A stretch of DNA of 28,628 nucleotides from positions 1 through 28,628 of the forward strand of contig JBBINV010000046.1 of the NCBI GenBank assembly GCA_037443705.1, given 5' to 3'. The notes beneath the pieces were generated by a model, which was not told the DNA's origin, made no database searches, and saw only the letters and a program-made list of their open reading frames with translations. The position numbers were made by a program, and so were the translations under genes. Source of the DNA: 2-02-FULL-66-14 sp037443705 (GTDB lineage: Bacteria; Pseudomonadota; Gammaproteobacteria; Burkholderiales; SG8-39). Shown here in pieces: positions 1 to 7,386 of the stretch. Numbering within the stretch: position 1 is the first letter of the stretch; each line of letters begins with the position of its first letter.

Positions 1-227
1 TCGACGATCGGGGTGAAGAAGTCGGTGGTCGCGACCAGCGCCTGCGAGTCGTTCAGGCGGTACACCGCGGCGTCGTCGGCGGTCTCGGTGCCGACCATCA
101 GCGCCTCGGGAAGGCCGCGCACCGGCGTCGAGGAAAGGAGCTCGGTCAGCACCGCGGGCGCGATCTTGCAGCCGCAGCCGCCGCCGTGGCTGAACTCGGT
201 GAGCCGGATTCTTTCGGGAGCGTTCAT
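1..227 (-). CDS. selD: Selenide, water dikinase SelD (N-terminal part, runs off the window)
   Basis: SelD makes selenophosphate from selenide and ATP, the selenium donor for selenouridine in tRNA and for selenocysteine. Only the first 75 codons are present; the gene continues beyond base 1. The N-terminus reads MNAPERIRLTEFSHGGGCGC, matching the glycine/cysteine-rich loop of the family; the cysteines at residues 18 and 20 include the catalytic position, followed by KIAP. Further on are GTETADDAAVY and ATTDFFTPIVD, both SelD hallmarks of the nucleotide-binding core. The start is the ATG whose complement lies at 225-227. The gene diverges from mnmH, the usual selenium partner, with a very short gap. 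A TAAAAT element at 237-242 on the minus strand could be its -10 box. Assignment is secure although partial. Confidence 0.93.
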   Translation of the reverse strand, partial: MNAPERIRLTEFSHGGGCGCKIAPAVLTELLSSTPVRGLPEALMVGTETADDAAVYRLNDSQALVATTDFFTPIV

Positions 228-261
228 GGGCGTAGAATTTTAGCGTATGAGGTCGGTCGCA

Positions 262-1287
262 ATGACCGCGTCGATCCTTACGGATTTCGACTCCGTCCTG
301 GATGCGCGCTCGCCCGCCGAGTACGCGGAGGACCACGTCCCGGGCGCGGTTTCCACGCCCGTGCTCGATGACGCCGAGCGCGCCAGGGTGGGAACGCTGC
401 ACAGGCAGGTTTCTTCCTTCGAGGCGAAGAAGCTCGGTGCGGCCCTGATCGCCAGGAACATTTCGTCATTGATTGAGGGAAACTTCATCGATAAGCCCCG
501 GACCTGGCGTGCGCTCGTGTATTGCTGGCGCGGGGGCAAGCGTTCTGGCGCGCTCGCGCACGTGCTGTGCGAGATCGGCTGGCACGCGGCGACGCTCGAG
601 GGCGGTTACAAGGCGTACCGCCGCTACGTCGTGGAGGCGCTCGCGCAGCTCCCGTCGCGGCTGTCGTTCCGCGTGGTGCACGGCGTCACCGGGAGCGGCA
701 AGAGCCGGTTCCTGCGCGCGGCCGCGCAGGCCGGTGCGCAGGTGCTCGACCTCGAGGCGCTCGCGGCGCATCGCGGATCGGTTCTCGGCGACCTCCCGGA
801 GCAGCCGCAGCCTTCGCAGAAGATGTTCGAGTCGCTGCTGCTGAAGAACCTGCTCGCGCTGGATCCCGCGAAGCCGGTGTACGTGGAAGGCGAGTCGCGC
901 AGGATCGGCCAGGTCCAGGTGCCGGCGGCGCTGATCGAATCCATGCGCGCCGCCGAATGCCTGCTTCTCGAGGCGGACTTCGAGACGCGGGTGACGCTGC
1001 TGATGGAGGAGTACCGGCATTTCTTTTCCGACCCGGCGCGGCTCGAGGCTCAGCTCGAGTGCCTGGTCCCGCTTCACGGGCGCGCGCGCATCGACCAATG
1101 GAAGCGGCTCGCCGCGCGCGGCGAGTGGCGGCAGCTCGTGGCGCGGCTGCTCGAGGAGCACTACGACCCGGCGTACCGGCGTTCGGCGGCGCGCAACTTC
1201 GCGCGCCTGCCGCAGGCCCGCGTGCTTCAGGTGCCCTCGCCCGCTGAAGCCGCGTTCGCGGATCTCGCCGGAAGGGCGGTCGCGTGA
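262..1287 (+). CDS. mnmH: tRNA 2-selenouridine synthase MnmH (SelU/YbbB)
   Basis: The enzyme replaces sulfur by selenium in 2-thiouridine at the wobble position of some tRNAs, via a geranylated intermediate, using selenophosphate from SelD. The N-terminal rhodanese domain carries the DARSPAEYAEDHVPGA segment and the active-site cysteine in VYCWRGGKRSGA (about residue 88). A P-loop, GVTGSGKS, follows at about residues 141-148. Length is 341 residues from the ATG at 262, close to the family size of about 360. I prefer that start because GAGGT at 249-253 sits 8 bases upstream; an in-frame ATG at 247 would add five residues. The gene diverges from selD, which supports the function, and its stop overlaps the next start (GTGA). 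Confidence 0.93.
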   Translation: MTASILTDFDSVLDARSPAEYAEDHVPGAVSTPVLDDAERARVGTLHRQVSSFEAKKLGAALIARNISSLIEGNFIDKPRTWRALVYCWRGGKRSGALAHVLCEIGWHAATLEGGYKAYRRYVVEALAQLPSRLSFRVVHGVTGSGKSRFLRAAAQAGAQVLDLEALAAHRGSVLGDLPEQPQPSQKMFESLLLKNLLALDPAKPVYVEGESRRIGQVQVPAALIESMRAAECLLLEADFETRVTLLMEEYRHFFSDPARLEAQLECLVPLHGRARIDQWKRLAARGEWRQLVARLLEEHYDPAYRRSAARNFARLPQARVLQVPSPAEAAFADLAGRAVA

Positions 1288-1679
1288 ACGGGCTCGCGGC
1301 GGCGGTGCTCGCTGCAGGCGAGCTGATCTGCGAGTTCGGCGTGGGGTTCGAGCGCGACGTGATGCTGGTCTACGAGGCGGTGCGGCGCGAGTCCGCGCAG
1401 GTCGTCTCGAGCGAGCGGCCCGGCAGGAACCCGGTGCGCCTGCGCGCGACCGCGAGCGCCGTGCACCTGATCGAGCCCGTGGGCCCGAGCGTGCGCGTGA
1501 CCACGCTCACCGAGTGCCGCAGCTGGAAATGGAAGCGCGGCGCAATGACCTGCGCGAGCTTCGATGCGCGCCGCGCCTGGCACTTCGACACCCTCGCCGC
1601 GGTCGATCCGGATGCGTCGCTCGAGCGCCTGCCCTCCGGGTCCTCCTCCGGCGTGTGCGAGCCCTGGAATCTTGATTGA
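1284..1679 (+). CDS. Small protein of unknown function, translationally coupled to mnmH
   Basis: An ORF of 131 codons starting with GTG at 1284, overlapping the mnmH stop as GTGA, which suggests translational coupling. I do not recognise the family. The protein is soluble-looking with no clear signal peptide or membrane span. Features that can be seen are three cysteines after residue 70 (TECRSWKWKRG, AMTCASFD and CEPWNLD at the very end), a segment VHLIEPVGPSVRVTTLTEC, and an aromatic-rich stretch ARRAWHFD. The codon use and GC3 bias resemble the neighbours, which supports a real gene. It is followed after 15 bases by a probably broken secreted-protein gene. A role in tRNA selenation is suggested only by position. 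Confidence 0.6.
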   Translation: MNGLAAAVLAAGELICEFGVGFERDVMLVYEAVRRESAQVVSSERPGRNPVRLRATASAVHLIEPVGPSVRVTTLTECRSWKWKRGAMTCASFDARRAWHFDTLAAVDPDASLERLPSGSSSGVCEPWNLD

Positions 1680-1694
1680 TCGAGGAGTCCGGCG

Positions 1695-1969
1695 ATGAAA
1701 CGATGGTTTGCAGGATTGCTCTCGTTGTCGTCGGCCGACCCCGTTGCCAATGCGCAGGAAAAGCGACAATACCCGCCTCGTGTGGACCTGGATCCTCACC
1801 GACCCCGGGACGCAGCGCACCGAAATCCGCGATTTTCGCCGAGAACGCCACCGGCAGGCCGAACACCACTTGCCTGATGTTCGTCCCCGGCGGCCGCCTG
1901 ATGGCAGTGTGCGTGGACGAAACGTCGTACGAGCGCTGCTTCGGTCCCATGCAAGAACTGAACAAATGA
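1695..1969 (+). pseudogene. Probable frameshifted small secreted protein
   Basis: A good ribosome site (GAGGAG at 1682-1687, 7 bases ahead) leads to the ATG at 1695. This frame encodes a short signal peptide (MKRWFAGLLSLSS, then PVANAQEKRQ with a likely cleavage after ANA). That frame then turns into arginine/proline-rich nonsense and stops early. Protein-like sequence continues in the next frame (RLVWTWILTDPGTQRTEIRD, about 1777-1836) and then in the third frame (TTCLMFVPGGRLMAVCVDET, then SYERCFGPMQELNK), ending at the TGA at 1967-1969. Two one-base shifts in the same direction would reconnect the parts into one exported protein of about 90 residues. It may be a decayed gene or an assembly error, since this contig has a gap elsewhere. 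The family was not recognised. Confidence 0.4.
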
Positions 1970-1970
1970 A

Positions 1971-2900
1971 TCAGGCGTGCAGGCCCGCGAGCACCCGGAT
2001 GTGCTGCGCGGCGCTCCTGCCGAGCGCCGAGAGCGCGTAGCCGCCCTCGAGGCAGGACACCATGCGCCCGCCGGCGTGGCGCTCGGCGACCTCGCGCATG
2101 CGCTCGGTGACCCAGCCGTAATCGGCGTCGGCGAATCGAAGCATCGCCATGTCGTCCTCGGCGTGCGCGTCGAACCCCGCAGAGAAGATCACGATCTCGG
2201 GCCTGAAATCCTCGAGCGCCGGGAGCCATTTCGCCTGCACCGCGTCGCGGAACTGCTTCGAGCCCGCGCCCGCGGGGAGCGGCACGTTGACCATGTTGGG
2301 CGCCGGATCCTCGGTACCGCAGTAGGGATAGAACGGATGCTGGAAGGTCGAGACCATCAGCACCGCCGGATCGTACGAGAAGATGTCCTCGGTGCCGTTG
2401 CCGTGGTGCACGTCGAAGTCGACAATCGCGACGCGCGCGGCGCCGTGCGCCTCGATCGCGTGGCGCGCCGCCACCGCGACGTTGTTGAAGATGCAGAAGC
2501 CCATCGGGCGCGCGCGGCACGCGTGATGTCCCGGCGGGCGCACCGCGCAGAAAGCGGTCGTCACCTCCCTGCGGTATACGAGGTCGATCGCGAGCACCGC
2601 GGCGCCGGCCGCCCGCAGCGCCGCGTCCAGGCTGTAAGGGTTCATCGCGGTGTCCGGGTCGAGGTGCACGGTGCCCGATTCCGGCGCCGCCGCGCGGATC
2701 GCCTGCACGTACTCGAGCGGGTGCACGCGCGCGAGCTGCTCGTCGGTGGCGAGCGGCGCCTCAAAGCGCCGCAGGTACTGCTCGAGCCCCGAGGCGATCA
2801 GCTGGTCCTGGACCGCGCCGAGCCGTTCAGGCCGCTCGGGATGGCCGCGGCCCATGTCGTGCCGGAGGCAGTCCGCGTGGGTGATGATGGCGGTGCTCAT
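1971..2900 (-). CDS. Histone deacetylase family (acetoin-utilisation/acetylpolyamine amidohydrolase-like) protein
   Basis: This is a zinc-dependent deacetylase of the arginase/HDAC fold. Such bacterial enzymes remove acetyl groups from small amines or proteins; the substrate cannot be read from the sequence. The 309-residue protein starts at the ATG complementary to 2898-2900. It contains the paired histidines in RPPGHHA (residues 125-126), the metal-binding DFDVHHGNGTEDIF with D163 and H165, a third ligand D244 in SAGFDAH, and the catalytic-loop tyrosine Y288 in EGGY. All key residues of an active enzyme are therefore present. It diverges from the moxR-like gene with a 37-base gap. The 3' end is 1 base from the end of the frameshifted gene on the other strand. 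The reading frame is open further upstream, but only this start fits the family N-terminus. Confidence 0.92.
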   Translation of the reverse strand: MSTAIITHADCLRHDMGRGHPERPERLGAVQDQLIASGLEQYLRRFEAPLATDEQLARVHPLEYVQAIRAAAPESGTVHLDPDTAMNPYSLDAALRAAGAAVLAIDLVYRREVTTAFCAVRPPGHHACRARPMGFCIFNNVAVAARHAIEAHGAARVAIVDFDVHHGNGTEDIFSYDPAVLMVSTFQHPFYPYCGTEDPAPNMVNVPLPAGAGSKQFRDAVQAKWLPALEDFRPEIVIFSAGFDAHAEDDMAMLRFADADYGWVTERMREVAERHAGGRMVSCLEGGYALSALGRSAAQHIRVLAGLHA

Positions 2901-2925
2901 CGCATCGGAATCATAGCCCATCGAG

Positions 2926-2931
2926 TACAAT
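2926..2931 (+). promoter_or_regulatory. Candidate -10 element for the moxR-like gene
   Basis: TACAAT lies 6 bases before the ATG at 2938, which would place the transcript start at or next to the start codon. No matching -35 hexamer is seen and no Shine-Dalgarno sequence precedes the ATG, so a nearly leaderless mRNA is possible. A TATGAT on the minus strand at 2910-2915 is a similar candidate for the divergent deacetylase gene. Both are judged by eye only. Confidence 0.3.
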
Positions 2932-2937
2932 CGCCCG

Positions 2938-3882
2938 ATGCATCTGATGCGAAATCTGAAGCCGGCGGCGCCCGAATCGCCCATCGCGCGCGTGATCGAG
3001 GCGGCGAGCGGAATCATCCTCGGAAAGGAAGCCCAGGTGCGTCTCGCGCTCGCGTGCCTTCTCGCGCGCGGACACCTGCTGATCGAGGATCTGCCGGGCG
3101 TTGGCAAGACGATGCTTTCCAACGTGCTCGCCAGGGCGCTCGGGCTGCACCTGCAACGCATCCAGTTCACGAGCGACATGCTCCCCGCGGACATCATCGG
3201 CGTCTCGGTCTACGAGCGCGAGACGGGCGGCTTCACCTTCCATCCCGGGCCGATCTTCGCGCAGGTGATCCTCGCCGACGAGGTGAACCGCGCCATGCCG
3301 AAAACCCAGTCGGCGCTGCTGGAAGCGATGGAGGAGCACCAGGTGACCGCCGAGGGCGAGACGCGCAAGCTTCCCGAGCCGTTCTTCGTGATCGCCACGC
3401 AGAACCCGTCCGAGCAAGTGGGCACCTTCCCGCTGCCGGAGTCACAGCTTGACCGCTTCCTGATGCGCCTCGAGCTCGGGTACCCGGATCACGACGCCGA
3501 GCGCGCGCTCCTTGCGGGCGCCGACCGCCGCGATCTCATCGCCACGCTCGAGCCGTGCATGACCCCGGCGGAGCTCGTGGAGCTCCAGGAAGACGTGCAG
3601 CACGTGCACGTCGCGCCGGCGCTCCTCGATTACGTGCAGGCGATCGTGGAGCACACGCGCCGCTCGCCCGATTTCGCCGCGGGGCTATCGCCACGCGCGG
3701 CGCTCGGCCTGGTGCGAAGCGCTCGCGCCTGGGCGCTGATCGAGGGGCGCGACAAGGTGATCCCGGAAGACGTTCAGGCGGTGCTTCCGGGCGTCGCCGC
3801 GCACCGCCTGCGGCCGGCGCACGAGGCGGGACCGCGCGCCGACGTCGGAGCGATGCTCCTGTCGGCCGTCCCGATCCCCTGA
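2938..3882 (+). CDS. MoxR-family AAA+ ATPase
   Basis: MoxR ATPases are chaperone-like AAA+ proteins that help mature or regulate partner proteins, often with a von Willebrand-type (DUF58) protein encoded next door. The 314-residue protein has Walker A GVGKT (residues 54-58) in IEDLPGVGKTMLS, Walker B ILADEVNRA (about 111-119), the sensor-1 segment VIATQNPSEQ, and the family-typical LPESQLDRF. The C-terminal AAA lid with GLSPRAAL is intact, so the protein is full length. The usual DUF58 and transglutaminase partners do not follow; the next gene is a Ser/Thr kinase 62 bases downstream. The start is the first ATG in the frame, although MHLM offers a second one three codons later. Confidence 0.9.
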   Translation: MHLMRNLKPAAPESPIARVIEAASGIILGKEAQVRLALACLLARGHLLIEDLPGVGKTMLSNVLARALGLHLQRIQFTSDMLPADIIGVSVYERETGGFTFHPGPIFAQVILADEVNRAMPKTQSALLEAMEEHQVTAEGETRKLPEPFFVIATQNPSEQVGTFPLPESQLDRFLMRLELGYPDHDAERALLAGADRRDLIATLEPCMTPAELVELQEDVQHVHVAPALLDYVQAIVEHTRRSPDFAAGLSPRAALGLVRSARAWALIEGRDKVIPEDVQAVLPGVAAHRLRPAHEAGPRADVGAMLLSAVPIP

Positions 3883-3944
3883 GAGAAACCGTCCACCCGG
3901 CGGACACGCGCGGCGCGGACTCGCGCGCGGGGCCGCTGGCGACC

Positions 3945-5426
3945 GTGCCCGCCTGGGCGAGCGCGGTGCTCGTGATCGCGGCGCTCCTGTTCGCGCTCGG
4001 GTACTGGACCTACGGCGCGGTCGAGCGCNNNNNNNNNNNNNNNNNNNNNNNNNNNNNNNNNNNNNNNNNNGTGGAGACGCACGCCGCGGCGCTGCGCGCC
4101 ATGCTCGAGGAGCGGCTCGAGGGCGCGCCGCCGCAGGAGACCGCCGCGCGCGCGAGGGAAGTCGCGCAGCGCTACGTCGCGGCCGCGAGCCGCTGGGGCG
4201 ACACCGGCGAGGTCTACGTCTTCACCGAGGAGCGCGGCGCGGGCGGCGAAGCGGTCGCGCTCGACCCTTACGCCGGGCGCGGCGGCGGCGCGGCGGTCGG
4301 GGCCTGGAGGTGGCTCCCCGAGTACCGCCTCGGCATCGCGATAGAGATCGACGCCGACGAGGCCTACGCACCGCTGCGCTACCTCGGGATCGCGTTCGGC
4401 GTGGTGTTCACCGCGCTCGTCGTGGCGGTAGCGGCAGCGCTCGGCGCGGCGCTTTCGGTGCTGCGCCTTCGGCGCCGGATCGGCGAGTCGCGCACGCTGG
4501 GCCCCTACACGCTGCAGGAGCGCATCGGCGAGGGCGGCATGGCGGTCGTGTACCGCGCGCGCCACGCGCTCCTCAAGCGCCCTTGCGCGGTCAAGCTCCT
4601 GAAGCCCGCGCGCGCCACCGACGAGATGATCGCGCGCTTCGAGCGCGAGGTTCAGCTTGCGAGCCAGCTCTCGCACCCCAACACCGTGGAGATCTTCGAC
4701 TACGGCCGCACCGCCGAAGGGCTCTTTTACTACGCGATGGAATACCTCGACGGCATCACCGCGGCCGATCTCGTCGCGCGCGAAGGGCACATTCCCGTGG
4801 CGCGTGCGGTGCATATCCTGCGGCAGCTCTGCGCGGGCCTGGCGGAGGCGCACGCCAAGGGCCTGGTGCACCGCGACGTCAAGCCCGAGAACATCATGGT
4901 GTGCCGGCGCGGCGGGGAGCACGACGTGGTCAAGATCCTCGACTTCGGGCTCGTCAAGAACGTCGCCGAGAAGCACAGCCGCGACCTCACGAGGACGCTG
5001 CGCATCCTCGGCACGCCGCTCTACATGGCACCCGAGCGCCTGAAGAACCCGGCAGACGTCGACGCGCGCGCGGACATCTACGCCGTGGGCGCGGTCGCGT
5101 TCCTGCTCCTTGCCGGGAAGAAGCCGTTCGAGGCGCCCGACGACCTCGCGCTCACGACGAAGATCCTGAACGAGGAGCCGCCGCGCGCATCCGAATGCGC
5201 CCCGCAGCCGATCCCGATGGAGCTCGACCTGCTCGTTCAGGCGTGCCTGGAAAAGCGGCGCGAGGACCGCCCCCAGCGTGTGGCGGACCTCGTCGAGGCG
5301 CTGGACGCGATCGCGCAGGAGCACCGCTGGACCCAGCGCGACGCCGAAAGCTGGTGGGTGAGCATCCCCGCCGCGCCGCGTGCGGCCCGGACCTCTAGAC
5401 GATCAGACCCACGGTCGCTGCGGTAA
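3945..5426 (+). CDS. Membrane-bound Ser/Thr protein kinase with a Cache-like periplasmic domain (interrupted by an assembly gap)
   Basis: The protein would sense an external signal and phosphorylate cytoplasmic targets. The likely GTG start at 3945 is followed directly by a membrane helix (about residues 4-24). Then come the gap, and an extracytoplasmic part with GDTGEVYVF and VGAWRWLPEYRLGIAIEID, which resemble the end of a dCache sensor domain. A second helix lies at about 146-173. The PknB-type kinase domain has the P-loop GEGGMAVVY (about 195), the ATP lysine in AVKLLK (217), HRDVKPEN (309-316), DFG (333-335) and an APE motif, so it should be active. No PASTA repeats are seen. The last 32 bases overlap the 3' end of the transporter gene on the other strand. 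The frame is kept across 42 Ns, but the true gap size is unknown and the sensor domain looks short. Confidence 0.82.
   Translation: MPAWASAVLVIAALLFALGYWTYGAVERXXXXXXXXXXXXXXVETHAAALRAMLEERLEGAPPQETAARAREVAQRYVAAASRWGDTGEVYVFTEERGAGGEAVALDPYAGRGGGAAVGAWRWLPEYRLGIAIEIDADEAYAPLRYLGIAFGVVFTALVVAVAAALGAALSVLRLRRRIGESRTLGPYTLQERIGEGGMAVVYRARHALLKRPCAVKLLKPARATDEMIARFEREVQLASQLSHPNTVEIFDYGRTAEGLFYYAMEYLDGITAADLVAREGHIPVARAVHILRQLCAGLAEAHAKGLVHRDVKPENIMVCRRGGEHDVVKILDFGLVKNVAEKHSRDLTRTLRILGTPLYMAPERLKNPADVDARADIYAVGAVAFLLLAGKKPFEAPDDLALTTKILNEEPPRASECAPQPIPMELDLLVQACLEKRREDRPQRVADLVEALDAIAQEHRWTQRDAESWWVSIPAAPRAARTSRRSDPRSLR
4029..4070. other. Assembly gap (42 N)
   Basis: A run of 42 undetermined bases falls between the first membrane helix and the periplasmic domain of the kinase gene. 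Its length is a multiple of three and keeps the frame open, but gap lengths in assemblies are often only estimates, so residues here could be missing. Confidence 0.99.
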
Positions 5427-6603
5427 GGCAGGTCGCGAGCGTCCCCGCGACGATCGACTTCAGCCCCAGCGCCACGATCTCGGCGCGGCGCTCGGGGCAC
5501 ATCGTGCTCAGGCCGCCGATCAGGATGCCGAGGCTGCCGAAGTTGGCAAAGCCGCAGAGCGCGTAGGTAAGGAGGAGCCGGCTGCGCTCGGAGAGTCCGT
5601 CCATCTTCGCCATCTCGAGATAGGCGACGAGCTCGTTCAGCACGGTCTTCGTCGCCAGCAGGTTCCCGCCCGTGCGCGCCTCGCCCCACGGCACGCCGGC
5701 GAGCCACGCGAGCGGCGCGAGCGCCCAGCCGAGCAGCCCCTGAAGCGTATAGGGCGCGATCAGCGCGTTGGCGAGTGTCACGAGGGCCACGAACACGAGC
5801 AGCATCGCCACGATATTGACGAGGAGCTGCGCGCCCTCGAGCGTCCCGCGCGTGAGCGCGTCCATGCCGCTCGCGGCCTCGGACCTGAGTTCGAGGTGCC
5901 CGCTGCTCGCCTCCCCCCCCGGCGGCACCATCAGGAACGAGACCACCAGCGCCGCCGGAGCCGAAACGATCGAGGCGATCAGCAGGTGCGCGACCGCGTC
6001 CGGGATCCTCGGGCCCAGGATGGCCGCGTAGAGAAGCAGCACGGTGCCCGCGATCGAGGCCATGCCGCAGGCCATGATCGCGAACAGCTCGCCGCGCGAG
6101 ACGCGCGCGAGATAGGGCTTCACGAACAGCGGCGCCTCCACCATGCCCACGAACACGTTGGCGGCGGTGGAGAGTCCCACCACGCCTCCGACCCTCATCG
6201 AGCGCTCGAGCAGCCACGAGATCGCCCGCACGATCGCCGGCAGAACGCGCCAGTGGAACAGCAGCGCCGAGAGCGCGCTCACCACCACGACCAGCGGCAG
6301 CGCGCGGAAGGCAAGGATGAAGTTCGCATTCTCGTGGGAAACGACGAACGGAGCCGGGCCGCCCCCGAGGTAACCGAACACGAACGCGGTGCCGGCCTGC
6401 GTGGCGCGCTCGAGCGCGAGGAGCGCGTCGTTCAACGCGAGAAACGCCTGTTTCGCCCCCGGGAGCTTGAGCAGCAGCAGCGCGAGCGCGAGCTGAAGGA
6501 GCAAGCCGCCCGCGACCGCGCGCCAGGGAACAGTCCAGCGCGACTCGCTTAGGAGCCACGCGATGAGAAGCAGCCCCCCTATCCCCCCCAAGGCCTGAAG
6601 CAA
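5395..6603 (-). CDS. Concentrative nucleoside transporter (CNT/NupC family)
   Basis: This inner-membrane permease takes up nucleosides together with a cation. The 402-residue protein matches the size of NupC. It is strongly hydrophobic with about ten membrane segments. Family signatures are GTAFVFGYLGGG near residue 65, the SHENANFILAFRALPLVV segment, the conserved TGGNLLATKTVLNELVAY motif, and CGFANFGSLGILIGGL near the C-terminus. The start is probably the TTG at 6603: AGGGA lies 6 bases upstream inside the end of pyrF, and the protein then begins LLQALGGIGGLLL as in relatives. It is separated from pyrF by 2 bases, so salvage uptake of nucleosides is coupled to the last step of pyrimidine synthesis. 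The 3' end overlaps the kinase gene on the opposite strand. Confidence 0.9.
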   Translation of the reverse strand: MLQALGGIGGLLLIAWLLSESRWTVPWRAVAGGLLLQLALALLLLKLPGAKQAFLALNDALLALERATQAGTAFVFGYLGGGPAPFVVSHENANFILAFRALPLVVVVSALSALLFHWRVLPAIVRAISWLLERSMRVGGVVGLSTAANVFVGMVEAPLFVKPYLARVSRGELFAIMACGMASIAGTVLLLYAAILGPRIPDAVAHLLIASIVSAPAALVVSFLMVPPGGEASSGHLELRSEAASGMDALTRGTLEGAQLLVNIVAMLLVFVALVTLANALIAPYTLQGLLGWALAPLAWLAGVPWGEARTGGNLLATKTVLNELVAYLEMAKMDGLSERSRLLLTYALCGFANFGSLGILIGGLSTMCPERRAEIVALGLKSIVAGTLATCLTAATVGLIV

Positions 6604-6605
6604 GG

Positions 6606-7313
6606 CTATTCCCTGTAGATTCCCTCGATTGTCCTCTGGAGCGCTTCGGCGGCCGCGCGCGGGTCTGGCGCGTCGCGGATCGGGCGTCCGACGACGACGT
6701 AGTCGGCGCCCGCGGCGAACGCCTGCGCCGCGTCCACCGTGCGCTTCTGGTCGTCGGGGGCCCGAGGGCCCGCCGCCCGGATACCCGGCGTCACGACGAG
6801 GAGCTTCGCGCCGAATTCCGCCTTGAGCGCGGCCGCCTCCAGCCCCGAGGCGATCACGCCGTCGCAACCGGACTCGAGCGCGGCGCGTGCGCGCTGCATC
6901 ACCAGGTCCCTCACCTCGCCCGTGTAGCCCATCTCGGCGAGATCCTCGCGCCCGAAGCTCGTGAGCACGGTGACGGCGAGGATCTTCATCGCGCCCTTCT
7001 CGCGCGCCGCGGCCTCCATGATGGCGCGGTTGCCGTGCACGGTGAGGAAGGATGCGCCGCGCGCGCGCACGTTGGCGACCGCGCGCCGCACGGTCTCCGG
7101 GATGTCGTAGAACTTGAGATCCGCGAACACGCGGTTGCCGCGCGACGCGAGCCATTCCAGCAGCTCGAAGTACCCGCCGCTCGACGCGAGCTCGAGGCCG
7201 ATCTTGTAGAAGCGCGCGGCATCGCCGATCGTCTCCGCCAACCGGCGCGCATCGGCCGCCTGTGGCACGTCGAGCGCGACGATCAAACGTTCGCGGCGCG
7301 GAATCGTGTTCAT
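6606..7313 (-). CDS. pyrF: Orotidine 5'-phosphate decarboxylase PyrF
   Basis: PyrF converts orotidine monophosphate to UMP, the final step of de novo pyrimidine synthesis. The 235-residue protein has the catalytic tetrad region VFADLKFYDIPET (D65, K67, D70), IVALDVP at the N-terminus, the phosphate-binding VTPGIR followed by DDQKR, and DYVVVGRPI near the C-terminus. Length and motifs are typical of the bacterial group I enzyme. It precedes the nucleoside transporter by 2 bases in a clear two-gene unit and lies 73 bases downstream of yihY on the same strand. A large palindrome sits in that gap and may limit read-through from yihY. Confidence 0.96.
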   Translation of the reverse strand: MNTIPRRERLIVALDVPQAADARRLAETIGDAARFYKIGLELASSGGYFELLEWLASRGNRVFADLKFYDIPETVRRAVANVRARGASFLTVHGNRAIMEAAAREKGAMKILAVTVLTSFGREDLAEMGYTGEVRDLVMQRARAALESGCDGVIASGLEAAALKAEFGAKLLVVTPGIRAAGPRAPDDQKRTVDAAQAFAAGADYVVVGRPIRDAPDPRAAAEALQRTIEGIYRE

Positions 7314-7326
7314 CTTGTGGCGGCAT

Positions 7327-7382
7327 CGAAAAACCGGGACAGACCCGGATTTCCGGAAATCCGGGTCTGTCCCGGTTTTTCG
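7327..7382. repeat. Perfect 56-base palindrome, possible bidirectional terminator or REP-like element
   Basis: Two 28-base arms are exactly complementary with no loop, centred between 7354 and 7355. The core of each arm is a GGGACAGACCC / GGGTCTGTCCC unit, and the outer part is five A on one side and five T on the other. RNA from either strand would fold into a stem followed by a U-run, so it can act as a terminator in both directions between yihY and pyrF. From memory, similar GGGTCTGTCCC units occur repeatedly in intergenic regions of other betaproteobacteria, so it may be a dispersed repeat. Confidence 0.9.
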
Positions 7383-7386
7383 CCGT

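Noticed and set aside
6606..7326. Upstream extension of the nucleoside transporter frame through pyrF
   Set aside because: The extension is arginine-rich nonsense lying over a clear pyrF gene; a ribosome site and TTG at 6603 explain the true start.
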